Part shown: one piece after another, positions 51,043 to 59,794 of the stretch
Position numbering within the stretch: position 1 is the stretch's first letter
How the letters are laid out: each line of letters begins with the position of its first letter
Source: Cohnella sp. AR92
GTDB taxonomy: Bacteria > Bacillota > Bacilli > Paenibacillales > Paenibacillaceae
DNA length: 64,000 bases
Reading direction: 5' to 3'
Assembly (NCBI RefSeq): GCF_003990975.1
Contig: NZ_RZJR01000005.1
Coordinates: forward strand, 3,869 to 67,868
Program-made: the position numbers and the translations under genes
Notes under the pieces: model-generated
The model's input: only the letters and a program-made list of their open reading frames with translations
What the model was told of the DNA's origin: nothing
Databases searched by the model: none

Positions 51043-51086
51043 CAATTTTTATTTGCCTTATTCACGATGTCGTCACCGGATGCCGG

Positions 51087-51128
51087 CAAAAAGGCCGATC
51101 GAACAGCTAAAAGCCTGTTCGATCGGCC
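51087..51128 (-). terminator. Terminator of the uxaC operon (minus strand)
   Basis: A 14-bp stem ggccgatcgaacag / ctgttcgatcggcc followed, on the minus strand, by a T run. Confidence 0.9.
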
Positions 51129-51146
51129 CAAATGGACAACCTATCG

Positions 51147-52562
51147 TTAGAATTGGAAATATTCCTTCGCATTGCGATAAGAGATATCCTGAACGAGTCC
51201 GCCCAACAGCTCCATGTCGAGCGGCGCCTCTCCGTTCTCCGCCCATTCTCCCACCAGATTGCACAGAATGCGGCGGAAGTATTCGTGCCTCGTGTAGGAG
51301 AGGAAGCTGCGCGAGTCGGTCAGCATGCCGACGAATCGTCCAAGCACGCCGAGGTTGGCCAGCGCCCGGAGCTGCTCCAGCATGCCGTCCTTCGTATCGT
51401 TGAACCACCACGCCGAGCCCAGCTGCATTTTCCCCGGGATGCCCCCGCCTTGGAAGCTTCCGATCGCGGACCCTAGCACGGAGAGGTGCGTCGGGTTCAG
51501 CGAATAGACGATCGTTCGAGGCAGTCGATCTTCCCGCTCCAGAGCGTCGAGCAACGGCACGAGCGCCGTGCCGACGTTGCTGTCCCCGATCGAGTCGTAG
51601 CCGGTATCCGGACCGAGCTTCGCGAACATTCGGGAGTTGTTGTTCCGGGAAGCGTTCATGTGCAGCTGCATCGACCAGCCGAGACGAGCATAGATGCGGC
51701 CGAGGAACAGCATCGTGTACGTCTTGTACTTGCGCTCTTCGGAAGGACTGATGGTCTCCCCGGCTCTCGCCTTGGCATAAACGGCCGCCGCTTCCTCCTT
51801 CGTCGCTTCCTCGTAGACCGCGACATCGAGCGCATGGTCGGATACTCGGCAGCCTGCGTCATGGAAGAACCGAGCTCGCGCTTCCAAGGCATGAAGCAGC
51901 TCGTCGTAGCCGGCAAGTCCGGAGCCCGTAACGGTCTCCAACCGCTCCAGCCAAGGAAGGAACGTTGGCCGGGTGATCTCGAGCGCCTTGTCGGGACGAT
52001 AGGAAGGCAGCACTTTGACGTGGAAGTCCGGCAGATCCCGGATCTTCAGGTGATCCTCCAACGTGTCGGCCGGGTCGTCCGTCGTGCAGATGACCTCGAC
52101 CCCGGAGCGCACGATGAAGTCGCGCACCCGGAAGCCTTCCGGCTGCCGAAGCTTGGCGTTCGCCTTCTCCCAGATCATCGGCGCGTTCTTCTCGTTCAGC
52201 AGCTCCTCGATTCCGAAGTAACGCCTCAGCTCCAGGTGAGACCAATGGTACAGCGGATTGCCGATCGTCGCCGGAACGGTCTTCGCCCAGGCCAGGAACC
52301 GATCGTAGTCGCTGACTCCCTCGCCTCCTGTCACGTACTTCTCCTCGACTCCGTTCGCGCGCATCGCTCTCCACTTGTAGTGGTCCCCGTACAGCCATAC
52401 TTGCGCCAGGTTGTCGTAGGAGCGATTCGCCAGAATGTCCGCTTGGTTCAGATGGCAATGATAATCGATAATCGGTTGATTCGCCGCGTATTCGTGATAG
52501 AGCTTCTCGGCCGTCTCGTTGGACAGCAGGAAGTTCTCGTTCAGAAAGGGTCTCATCCCCAT
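51147..52562 (-). CDS. uxaC: Glucuronate isomerase
   Basis: A 471-residue enzyme turning D-glucuronate to D-fructuronate and D-galacturonate to D-tagaturonate. The start FLNENFLLSNETAEKLYHEYA, IIDYHCHLNQADI (metal-type HCH near residue 35) and ending features are typical of UxaC in the amidohydrolase superfamily. Length is standard. gggatgagacc-type region with ggaggcgatgggg lies before the ATG on the minus strand. It lies seven bases after a Gfo/Idh dehydrogenase gene in the same direction. Other uronate genes (uxuA, kdgK) are not in the window. Confidence 0.93.
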   Translation of the reverse strand: MGMRPFLNENFLLSNETAEKLYHEYAANQPIIDYHCHLNQADILANRSYDNLAQVWLYGDHYKWRAMRANGVEEKYVTGGEGVSDYDRFLAWAKTVPATIGNPLYHWSHLELRRYFGIEELLNEKNAPMIWEKANAKLRQPEGFRVRDFIVRSGVEVICTTDDPADTLEDHLKIRDLPDFHVKVLPSYRPDKALEITRPTFLPWLERLETVTGSGLAGYDELLHALEARARFFHDAGCRVSDHALDVAVYEEATKEEAAAVYAKARAGETISPSEERKYKTYTMLFLGRIYARLGWSMQLHMNASRNNNSRMFAKLGPDTGYDSIGDSNVGTALVPLLDALEREDRLPRTIVYSLNPTHLSVLGSAIGSFQGGGIPGKMQLGSAWWFNDTKDGMLEQLRALANLGVLGRFVGMLTDSRSFLSYTRHEYFRRILCNLVGEWAENGEAPLDMELLGGLVQDISYRNAKEYFQF

Positions 52563-52568
52563 CGCCTC

Positions 52569-53870
52569 CTACCGATAGAATCGCACGAGATCGTCGATTT
52601 GTACAGCTTGGCCGGTGCGGATGGAACGGTTCGCCGCGATTCCCGTCAGAATCGAGCGAGCCCCGTCGACATGGTTCGCCGCACGATGGAACGGATCCGG
52701 GACCGGCGTGCCGAACAGGTCGTTAAGGAGTACGGGATCGCCTCCTCCGTGGCCGCCGACGCCTTCTTCGACATTCGCGATATAGGGAGCGCCGAACATC
52801 GGGAGTACCTTGATCTGCGCGCCCAGAATCGCTCCCTCGTCCGCTTTGTCCCCGCCGGAGTTCACGTAGGACTGTTCGACGACTTGCATCTCGATGCGGC
52901 CCTTCGTGCCGTTGAAGGCGATGCGGTAGCCTTCCCATGGAGCGTACGCCGTCAGCGAATAGGTCAAGATCGCTTGATTCTTATAACGGACGATAACGCC
53001 CATCGTGTCTTCGATGTTGATGCCGTCGCCGAAGACGCTCTGGTCGCGGCGGTAGCCGTCCTCGTGCTCGGCGTCGAGGTACATCGCCTTCAGGTGTTCG
53101 TTCGAATCCAGGTGGAGAGCGAACGGATCATCCTTCGCGAGAGGATTGCCGGTCGCGCGCTCGTAGAACTTCGTGACGCCGCGCTGTTCGGCATTCTCTC
53201 TGCCGTAGAACAGCAGGTCCCCGAAGGCGAACACCGATTCCGGCTGGGAAGCGATCCAGAAGTTGACCAGGTCGAAATGGTGGGTGGACTTGTGAACGAG
53301 CAGCCCTCCGCTGTTCCGCTTGTCGCGATGCCAGCGGCGGAAGTAATCCGCTCCGTGCTGGGTGTTGAGCAGCCACTCGAAGTGAACCGACGTCACCTTG
53401 CCGATAGCGCCGGAAGCAATAAGCTCTCTCGCTTTCGTATGGTGGGGGGCGTAACGGTAGTTGAAGGTGACGCGGACGCTGCGTCCCGTGCGCTCCACCG
53501 CGTCCAGGATTCCCTGGCACTTCTTCTCGTCCACCGTCATCGGCTTCTCGGTGATGACGTCGCAGCCGAGCTCAAGCGCGCGGATGATGTACGTATGGTG
53601 AGTCCGGTCGACGCTGGTCACGATGACCGCGTCCGGACGCTGTTCTTCGATCATGCGGTCGAACCGGTCGGAAGGGTAGGTGGCAACGGCCTTGTAATCG
53701 TAAGCTTCTACAAGCCGCTTGTTCGCGTAATCCATGCGCGTCTGATTGATGTCGCAGAATGCGAGCAGGTCGGAGGTATCCCGGTAATGGGTGGCGATGG
53801 CTCCATAGAAGAATTCGGCACGTCCGCCCGTGCCTACCAATACGTATTTTCTCTTCGCTTGCGATTGCAT
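52569..53870 (-). CDS. Gfo/Idh/MocA family oxidoreductase
   Basis: A 433-residue NAD(P)-dependent sugar dehydrogenase family protein. The Rossmann motif is VLVGTGGRAEFFYGAI near residue 9, EKPMTVDEKKC near residue 101 holds the family EKP, and the C-terminal domain (about 135-433) carries GGLLVHKSTHHFDLVNFW, where a Lys-x2-His-His-like catalytic set is seen. The start ATG 53870 (acaggagacctgagc before it) is chosen; the longer frame reaches into the regulator gene. Coupled to uxaC, it probably acts on a uronate or its derivative; the exact substrate is unknown. An AraC regulator is divergent. Confidence 0.87.
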   Translation of the reverse strand: MQSQAKRKYVLVGTGGRAEFFYGAIATHYRDTSDLLAFCDINQTRMDYANKRLVEAYDYKAVATYPSDRFDRMIEEQRPDAVIVTSVDRTHHTYIIRALELGCDVITEKPMTVDEKKCQGILDAVERTGRSVRVTFNYRYAPHHTKARELIASGAIGKVTSVHFEWLLNTQHGADYFRRWHRDKRNSGGLLVHKSTHHFDLVNFWIASQPESVFAFGDLLFYGRENAEQRGVTKFYERATGNPLAKDDPFALHLDSNEHLKAMYLDAEHEDGYRRDQSVFGDGINIEDTMGVIVRYKNQAILTYSLTAYAPWEGYRIAFNGTKGRIEMQVVEQSYVNSGGDKADEGAILGAQIKVLPMFGAPYIANVEEGVGGHGGGDPVLLNDLFGTPVPDPFHRAANHVDGARSILTGIAANRSIRTGQAVQIDDLVRFYR

Positions 53871-54006
53871 GCTCAGGTCTCCTGTCCTTCGGGAATGGGA
53901 ATATGGCTTTATTCTAATGCATGGTAATGCTATAATTCTGCTAAAATCATGCCATAATTGCCTTAAACCCCGCATATCTTGCGCATTGCCAAGGAGAGAC
54001 CCGCTC

Positions 54007-54861
54007 ATGTCGATCGAAGCGTTCAGCTATGGAAGCACTAGCAGCCTCTACGTCGAATACGTGAAGCGATCCGAGCCTTATACGATGTCGATCGATCACT
54101 TCCATTCCTATTACGAGATTTATTACCTGCTCTCCGGAAGCCGGGTTTACTTCGTGAAGGATCGTACCTTCCGGGTGGAGCAAGGCGATCTCGTCTTCAT
54201 CGACAAGTCCGTCGTGCACAAGACGCTTCAGGGACCGCTCGCTCCCGAGCACGAGAGGATCGTCATTCACTTCACCGATGCCTACTTGGAAGGTGTCGCC
54301 GGCTCCAATTCCGCGCTGCTTCTGGAGCCCTTCCGTCAGGCGAGCCCCGTCATCCGTCTTCCCCGCTCCGAGCTCCGCAGCGCGGATACGGTCATTCGCC
54401 GGCTGCTGGGCGAGATCCGCCTGAAGCCCGCGGGCTACGAGCTGGTTCCGCCGGCCGCCGTCACCGAGCTTCTGCTGGCGACCTCGCGGAGCCTCCGGGA
54501 GAACGCCCACATCGGGCTGGACGGCGACACTTCCCCCAAGCACGCCAAGATCTTCGAGATCGTCCGTTACTTGAACGAGCACTACGACGAGCCCGTTAAG
54601 CTAGGGGAGATCGCCGCCGATTTCTATATTAGCCCCTATCATCTAAGCCGTTCCTTCCGCGAGGTGACCGGCTTCACGTTCTCCGACTATCTGCTGCTTA
54701 CCCGAGTGAAGGAAGCGCAGAGGCAGTTGAAGGAAACCGATCTCCCGATCGCCGGGATCGCGGCTTCCTGCGGCTTCGACAACTTCTCCCACTTCGGCAA
54801 GATGTTCAAAAAAATAACCAGGCAGTCCCCTCGGGAGTACCGGAAGGGAGCCAGGTTCTGA
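54007..54861 (+). CDS. AraC-family regulator, cupin sensor type
   Basis: A 284-residue regulator. Residues 1 to about 130 are a cupin-like sugar sensor (DHFHSYYEIYYLLSGSRVYFVKDRTF), and 185-284 hold two helix-turn-helix parts (KLGEIAADFYISPYHLSRSFREVTG; IAGIAASCGFDNFSHFGKMFKKITRQSPREYRK). ATG 54007 has aaggagag upstream. It is divergent from the Gfo/Idh-uxaC operon, so it is the likely activator of these genes in response to a uronate. TATAAT at 53931-53936 in the shared gap may serve it. Confidence 0.9.
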   Translation: MSIEAFSYGSTSSLYVEYVKRSEPYTMSIDHFHSYYEIYYLLSGSRVYFVKDRTFRVEQGDLVFIDKSVVHKTLQGPLAPEHERIVIHFTDAYLEGVAGSNSALLLEPFRQASPVIRLPRSELRSADTVIRRLLGEIRLKPAGYELVPPAAVTELLLATSRSLRENAHIGLDGDTSPKHAKIFEIVRYLNEHYDEPVKLGEIAADFYISPYHLSRSFREVTGFTFSDYLLLTRVKEAQRQLKETDLPIAGIAASCGFDNFSHFGKMFKKITRQSPREYRKGARF

Positions 54862-54910
54862 ACGTTGCTGCCTGTTGCGGCGGATGGTGAAGGATGCCCG
54901 CCGATGAGGT

Positions 54911-54990
54911 TCGCGGTTCACCGAGGTTGATCTCGGCTGACCGGAGTTGACTGGTATGGACTGGGGTTGACCCAGGTTGATGGAGTTCGG
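54911..54990. repeat. Degenerate 10-bp tandem repeat
   Basis: About eight units of the type (ccn)ggttga repeat with a period of exactly 10 bases (ttga at 54927, 54947, 54967, 54977, with variants between). It lies in the gap between the AraC gene and the end of the ABC ATPase gene. Function unknown. Confidence 0.65.
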
Positions 54991-54995
54991 TTCGG

Positions 54996-55871
54996 TCAGC
55001 CTGCGGCTCCTACGGGCTCGGCATGCGGAATCGCAGCAGGCGCTTCCGAGCCGGCGGCGGCGCCGGACGCCGCTTCGGCCTGCGCTTCGTGAGCCAATCC
55101 GTAAGGCAAGCACATCGGCGTGCCCGAGCGGGGATCCGGAATGACGTCGGCGTCGATTCCGAAGACGACGCGGAGCATCTCCGGAGTCATGACCTCGACC
55201 GGATCGCCTTCGTACCGCACGGAGCCTTGCTTCAAGGCGACCATGTGCTGGGCGTAGCGGGCGGCATGGTTCAAGTCGTGGACGACCATGATGATCGTGC
55301 GCTTCTGCTCCTTGTTCAGCTTCTCCAACAGCATCATGACTTCGATCTGATGCGCCATATCGAGGAAAGTCGTCGGTTCGTCGAGCAGCAGCACTTCCGT
55401 GCCTTGGGCGACGGCCATGGCGATCCACGCCCGTTGGCGCTGCCCGCCCGACAGCTGGTCGACCGGCCGGTCCGCGAACGCGAGCATTCCGGTCGCTTCC
55501 ATGGCCCATTCGACCATGCGCAGGTCTTCCGACTTCAAGCTACCGAATCCCTTCTGATGCGGATACCGTCCGAACGAGACGAGCTCTCTTACCGTCAGCC
55601 CGTCCGGCGAAGTCGGGTTCTGCGGCAGAATGGCCAGCTGCTTCGCCACTTCCTTCGTCGGCTGGCGGTGAATCTCCTTGCCGTCGAGATAGACTCCGCC
55701 GCTCAGGGGATTCAGGATCCGGGCCATCGACTTCAGAATGGTGGATTTGCCCGAGCCGTTGGAGCCCACCAGGGCCGTGATCTTCCCGTCGGGGATCGAC
55801 AGGTTCAGCTCCTCCACGATTCTCCGGCTTCCATATCCCAACGACAGTTGATTCGTATTCAGACGAGACAT
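54996..55871 (-). CDS. Iron-siderophore-type ABC transporter ATPase (FecE/FhuC family)
   Basis: A 291-residue ATPase. Walker [19 protein letters not shown] near residue 38, signature [15 protein letters not shown] near residue 141, Walker [16 protein letters not shown] near residue 162 and H-loop [29 protein letters not shown] with TTFLDMAHQ is typical of siderophore and cobalamin ATPases. A tail of about 40 residues is Ala-rich ([16 protein letters not shown]) and not conserved. No permease or binding protein is near, so it may serve several uptake systems, as FhuC does. Two Fur-like boxes stand upstream. ATG 55871 has gaggagag. Confidence 0.88.
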   Translation of the reverse strand: MSRLNTNQLSLGYGSRRIVEELNLSIPDGKITALVGSNGSGKSTILKSMARILNPLSGGVYLDGKEIHRQPTKEVAKQLAILPQNPTSPDGLTVRELVSFGRYPHQKGFGSLKSEDLRMVEWAMEATGMLAFADRPVDQLSGGQRQRAWIAMAVAQGTEVLLLDEPTTFLDMAHQIEVMMLLEKLNKEQKRTIIMVVHDLNHAARYAQHMVALKQGSVRYEGDPVEVMTPEMLRVVFGIDADVIPDPRSGTPMCLPYGLAHEAQAEAASGAAAGSEAPAAIPHAEPVGAAG

Positions 55872-55922
55872 AAGATCTCTCCTCGTTATCGCATTTATGT
55901 AGCAATGCCTGCCTTCGGACAT

Positions 55923-55971
55923 TGAAAATGCTTCTCAACATCTTGCATTATGTTGATGATAATCGTTCTCA
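55923..55971. promoter_or_regulatory. Two Fur-like boxes
   Basis: TGAAAAT-G-CTTCTCA at 55923-55937 and TGATAAT-C-GTTCTCA at 55957-55971; against the Bacillus 7-1-7 Fur pattern TGATAAT-N-ATTATCA the first has 11 and the second 12 of 14 positions. They lie before the ABC ATPase gene (minus strand) and also upstream of the plus-strand gene at 56092. Confidence 0.6.
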
Positions 55972-56029
55972 ATGAATATGTCAACCCATGCGACAAGCCG
56001 GGCCGGGGCCAAAATGTTCCTTCCTCGCC

Positions 56030-56057
56030 TTGATATCCCAGTAATTCATAGTATAAT
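56030..56057 (+). promoter_or_regulatory. Sigma-A-type promoter of the gene at 56092
   Basis: TTGATA at 56030-56035, 16-base spacer, TATAAT at 56052-56057. Confidence 0.6.
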
Positions 56058-56091
56058 ACTAGGTAAAGTTTTGACGGAGGGAGAGACGGAG

Positions 56092-56442
56092 ATGGATGCC
56101 CTTCATCGGCAAGCGGCCGACGATTGGATAAACGATCATCTGGATTTATACAATCACGCGCTCCAAATCGGCGACTCGGCATGGCAAGAGCAAATCCTGG
56201 ATACCCTCAATCAGAAGGAAGAAGCGATCCGGCTGCTCGTGAACGTTCTGATCCTTCAGAAGCTCTGGGACCGATTCGATGCGATCAACCGCCTGATGCT
56301 GAGTCTTTACGACCTGGCCCGCGAAGACGAGAGCCCCGCAGGCCAGAAACAGCTCTATCGCGCGGTGCGGGAATTAGGGAAACAGCGAGCGGCCGTCACG
56401 AGCCAGATCCGGTCGTTAACCTCATCGCCCCCCTTGGAATAG
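56092..56442 (+). CDS. Small helical protein, unknown function
   Basis: A 116-residue, probably all-helical soluble protein (start MDALHRQAADDWINDHLDLYNHAL). No motif or family recognised; there is no signal peptide or cysteine. A strong ggagggagagacggag site precedes ATG 56092, a sigma-A promoter stands before it and a terminator follows, so I consider it a real single gene. The nearest Fur-like box is 60 bases before the promoter -35; iron control is possible but not shown. Confidence 0.7.
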   Translation: MDALHRQAADDWINDHLDLYNHALQIGDSAWQEQILDTLNQKEEAIRLLVNVLILQKLWDRFDAINRLMLSLYDLAREDESPAGQKQLYRAVRELGKQRAAVTSQIRSLTSSPPLE

Positions 56443-56444
56443 AA

Positions 56445-56482
56445 ACGAACGCCAATGCCTCCCGAGCGGCATTGGCGTTCGT
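56445..56482. terminator. Bidirectional terminator
   Basis: A 14- to 15-bp perfect stem (acgaacgccaatgcc / ggcattggcgttcgt) between two convergent genes. Confidence 0.85.
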
Positions 56483-56485
56483 CGT

Positions 56486-57265
56486 TTATCCTTTCTTCGC
56501 CTTGCGGATGGTCAGGTCATAGATTCTTCCGTATCTCTTGCCCAGCTTCACGATTCGCTTGATCATCGATTGGTCGTCCAGCAGCACGAACGGCTTCGCG
56601 TCGGGGGCCGTGTTGATCTCCAGGATCCAGCTCCTATTTTGGTTGTCCATGGCGATATCCAACCCCAGCTCGTTAAGCTTGGGATAGACCTTCGCCAACC
56701 GTCTGGCGGACAGATGGGCCAACCCCCGGAACTCCCCGAGAATGGCCGCCCCCCTTCGGCTCCCGGCTATTCGGTCGAGCATCGTTCGGGATGGATAGAT
56801 CGTGCCTCCCTGGCTTCCGTTCGTCACCGCTTTCCCCGGATGCGCTACTCGGGCGAGACTGCCCGTCACTTCCCACTTTCTTTTCTCATTGCGCTGGATC
56901 ATCACCCGGTAATCGATGGGACGGTTGCCGAGGCGAACCATACGAATCCCTCTCTGAACCAGATACACCCGTTTCTTGCGGTTGTTCTTTATCCACCTAA
57001 ACGCGCTTTCGAAGGTCGCCAGTTTCTTGCGCACCGTGCCGTAATGAACGAAATACCCTTTGTCCAGCTTCTCCACCTTCATGACGCCGACCCCGCGAGC
57101 GCCGATATCCGGCTTCACGTACACCATCCCGTATTTTCCCAGCATCGCCCTTAGCGAAGCTTCGCTCATGATGCGAGTCTCCGGAACGTGGGCCGCCAGC
57201 CGCGGAACGCCAACAATACACTGGGTCTTCGCCCATTTGCTTCTGGCACCCGGTTTCGTCCCCAT
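56486..57265 (-). CDS. YheC/YheD family ATP-grasp, spore-coat associated protein
   Basis: A 259-residue ATP-grasp domain protein of the YheC/YheD family, endospore coat-associated in B. subtilis. Recognisable blocks are YGMVYVKPDIGARGVGVM near residue 45 (ATP binding), RPIDYRVMIQRNEKRKWEV near residue 115 and DIAMDNQNRSWILEINTAPDAKPF near residue 205 (metal-binding Asp and Glu-x-Asn). The ligation reaction is unknown. It is shorter than YheC/D and has a single grasp domain. gggaggattcc precedes its ATG on the minus strand. Confidence 0.85.
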   Translation of the reverse strand: MGTKPGARSKWAKTQCIVGVPRLAAHVPETRIMSEASLRAMLGKYGMVYVKPDIGARGVGVMKVEKLDKGYFVHYGTVRKKLATFESAFRWIKNNRKKRVYLVQRGIRMVRLGNRPIDYRVMIQRNEKRKWEVTGSLARVAHPGKAVTNGSQGGTIYPSRTMLDRIAGSRRGAAILGEFRGLAHLSARRLAKVYPKLNELGLDIAMDNQNRSWILEINTAPDAKPFVLLDDQSMIKRIVKLGKRYGRIYDLTIRKAKKG

Positions 57266-57387
57266 GGAATCCTCCCCTTCACGCGCCTTATTTTGATTAC
57301 CGTCTCCTTACCATATGGCGATTTCCCCAAGCTGCAAGGGCAAGCACCTAAGGCCGGCCCAGAACCAATAAGCTTTAGGCTCATAAA

Positions 57388-58671
57388 ATGTTAAAAGGCT
57401 TGAACAATGTCTCAGTTGGCGGAGGGTATCGAGAATTGGACGCAATTGAGCTTAAGCGCAAGATCCATCAGACGATCCGTACCTTCCCTTGGTACGAGAC
57501 GGCGATGAAACAGCACGGCTGCCTGAAAGCCGGAGAGGAAGTCCTTACTCTAAGCGATCTGCCCCTCATGACGGCCGAATGGTTGGAGAAGCACTACTAT
57601 ACCCCTCATCAGCCGCTTAGCAGGCATCCGGGGCTTCGCTGCTACCGGACGTCCGGCACGAGCTCCGGCCTGCGCAAAGCCATCTATTATTCCGAGGAAG
57701 ACGAACTCGCCTACGCGCGAATCAAGAGCCGAATTTTCGGACGATTCCTGGGAGGCTCGAGCGTTCGCACGGCCCTGTCCGATATGGGTACCGGGCATGC
57801 CGCGGACACGGCTCCCGAGATCTTCGCCCGCATCGGCCTGCAAGCCGAAGCCATCTCCTTCCGCTTGCCGGTGGAGATGCATCTGGAGAGGCTGCTTTCC
57901 ATGCGTCCCCATGTCCTGTACACGATGCCGTCCATCCTGGACAGCTTGCTTCAGGCGGCGGACGATCCGACGCGCTTCGGGATTCGCAAAGTGATTCTGG
58001 TCGGCGAGGCCGCGGCTCCCTCCTGGATCGCAAGATCGGCCGAACGTCTGGGCATTCGTACGACCGATGTGATGGACACTTACGGTTCCATCGAGATCGG
58101 CACGATCGCTTATTTCTCGCATGAACACGGAAGATACTTGATTGCCGAAGGGCTCGAGGCCGAAGGAGTGCGGGATATTCCCATGCCTTCCCGCGGGAAT
58201 GCCGCTGCATTGGATGAAGATGAGTCCGTCCTGGTCCTCACCGCGACGGTTCGCGAGATGTTCCCCGCCATGCGCTACGTCACTTACGACGTCGTGCGGG
58301 ATTTCCGCCCTATCCTGGTGGACGGCGTCTGGCGCCAGAGCTTCCAAGCTCTCGTTAGAAGGCTGGGGCCGGAGCTGAAGCACGGGGAGAAGATCAGCGT
58401 CTTCGACATCGAGGAAGTCGTCTTCCGCCATATCGGCCAGACCATCGTTCGCGTCGAAGTGGCCGACAACCGGCTCCGCATTCATATCGGGGGCGAGAAT
58501 CCCGGAGAAGAGAAGCTCCGCGCGATCTCCCAAGACCTGCAGGATCGAATTCCCGAGATCGGGAGAATGGTGCGAAACCGGCTGCTGGAAGAGCTTCAGG
58601 TGCTGCGTCTGGAAGAGGGGGCTTCCCTGGAAGGAAGCTCGATCAAACACAAGAAGATCTATTACAATTGA
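57388..58671 (+). CDS. PaaK-like adenylate-forming enzyme
   Basis: A 427-residue adenylating enzyme of the phenylacetate-CoA ligase/CoF synthetase branch of the ANL superfamily. The P-loop is CYRTSGTSSGLRKAIYYS near residue 87, a glycine-rich ligand strand DTYGSIEIGTIAYF is near residue 230 and the ribose-binding RYVTYDVVRDF lies near residue 294. It activates a carboxylate with ATP; the substrate is not readable. Position directly before sbnA and sbnB suggests diaminopropionate or a partner acid. The ribosome site before ATG 57388 is weak (taggctc). The stop is one base before the sbnA start. Confidence 0.83.
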   Translation: MLKGLNNVSVGGGYRELDAIELKRKIHQTIRTFPWYETAMKQHGCLKAGEEVLTLSDLPLMTAEWLEKHYYTPHQPLSRHPGLRCYRTSGTSSGLRKAIYYSEEDELAYARIKSRIFGRFLGGSSVRTALSDMGTGHAADTAPEIFARIGLQAEAISFRLPVEMHLERLLSMRPHVLYTMPSILDSLLQAADDPTRFGIRKVILVGEAAAPSWIARSAERLGIRTTDVMDTYGSIEIGTIAYFSHEHGRYLIAEGLEAEGVRDIPMPSRGNAAALDEDESVLVLTATVREMFPAMRYVTYDVVRDFRPILVDGVWRQSFQALVRRLGPELKHGEKISVFDIEEVVFRHIGQTIVRVEVADNRLRIHIGGENPGEEKLRAISQDLQDRIPEIGRMVRNRLLEELQVLRLEEGASLEGSSIKHKKIYYN

Positions 58672-58672
58672 G

Positions 58673-59794
58673 GTGCATGACGCGGTGGATCTGAACGAAG
58701 GCGTACTCGCCACGATAGGCCGAACTCCGTTAGTTCCTCTCAAGAGAATGTTCAAGGATGCTCCTTTTCAGGTATACGGCAAGCTGGAGATGACGAATCC
58801 GGGAGGCAGCGCCAAAGACCGTCCGGCTCTCCACATGCTCAAACAAGCGGTCAAACGCGGAGAGGTCGGCCCCGGGACGACGATCATCGAATCCAGCTCC
58901 GGCAACCTCGCGGTCAGCCTGGCCCAGATCTGCGGCTGCTTGGGGCTGCCCTTCATCTGCGTGCTGGATTCCCGCACGACGTCCTATCATCTGAGACTGA
59001 TCCGCAGCCTCGGCGCGCGGGTCGAATGGATCGACAAGCCGGATCCTGAGACCGGGGAATATCTTCCGGCCCGGATCCGGCGGGTAAAGGAGCTGCTCTC
59101 CGAGATTCCGGACAGCTACTGGACGAACCAATACGGCAACCCTGACAACTACCTCGCCCATTACGAAACGACGATGCCGGAGATCCGGCAGGCGCTCGGC
59201 CAAGTCGATTATCTATTCTGCGGGGTCAGCACCTGCGGCACGATCCGCGGCTGCTCCGAGAGAATCCGCGACGACGGCCTTCCAACGAAGGTGATTGCCG
59301 TGGATGCGGTCGGGAGCGTCATTTTCGGCGGCGATGGACGAGCTTCTAGACGGCTGCCCGGACTGGGCGCCGCGATCGTTCCGCAGCAGCTTCGCAGCGA
59401 GCTTGTCGACCGGGTCGTCTACGTCGACGATCTTGCCTGCGTCCGCGGATGCCGCGACCTGCTTCGCACGGAATCGATCCTGGCCGGCGCTTCCTCCGGC
59501 GGAGTGCTGGAAGCCATCCGGCTCATGCAAGACAAAATCCCAGCAGGCTCCGTATGCGCAGCCATTCTGGTCGACCGGGGCGACCGCTATTGGGACACGG
59601 TCTACAGCGATGAATGGGTTGCCTCGCTTGCGGTGCCGACTCGCTCCGTCGCGGGCCCCGGCTTGGACTCGCGCTTGGACTCGCACAGGGATTCGAGCAG
59701 GGATTTGAGCTTGGGTTCGAGCTTGGGTTTGAGCAGGGATTCGAGCAGGGGCTTCGGCTCGGGTTCCGGCTCCGGCGGTGAGGCTAAGCCGTGA
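58673..59794 (+). CDS. sbnA: SbnA: N-(2-amino-2-carboxyethyl)-L-glutamate synthase
   Basis: A 373-residue PLP enzyme of the cysteine synthase family. In staphyloferrin B synthesis SbnA joins O-phospho-L-serine and L-glutamate to form ACEGA, which SbnB then splits. Marks: GRTPLVPLKRMF at the start, PGGSAKDRPALHML with the PLP lysine near residue 46 and ESSSGNLAVSLA near residue 73. The GTG at 58673 and the GTG at 58685 are both in frame; gaggtg at 58670-58675 suits the second. The last 45 residues come from a 12-bp DNA repeat (see separate entry) and are not part of the family fold. sbnB overlaps by four bases. Confidence 0.88.
   Translation: MHDAVDLNEGVLATIGRTPLVPLKRMFKDAPFQVYGKLEMTNPGGSAKDRPALHMLKQAVKRGEVGPGTTIIESSSGNLAVSLAQICGCLGLPFICVLDSRTTSYHLRLIRSLGARVEWIDKPDPETGEYLPARIRRVKELLSEIPDSYWTNQYGNPDNYLAHYETTMPEIRQALGQVDYLFCGVSTCGTIRGCSERIRDDGLPTKVIAVDAVGSVIFGGDGRASRRLPGLGAAIVPQQLRSELVDRVVYVDDLACVRGCRDLLRTESILAGASSGGVLEAIRLMQDKIPAGSVCAAILVDRGDRYWDTVYSDEWVASLAVPTRSVAGPGLDSRLDSHRDSSRDLSLGSSLGLSRDSSRGFGSGSGSGGEAKP
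59662..59769 (+). repeat. 12-bp in-frame minisatellite at the 3' end of sbnA
   Basis: Nine units of 12 bp (cttggactcgcg, cttggactcgca, cagggattcgag and variants) follow without gap, each adding four residues such as LDSR, RDSS or LGSS. Two sub-types (cttgg- and caggg-) alternate irregularly. Confidence 0.85.
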
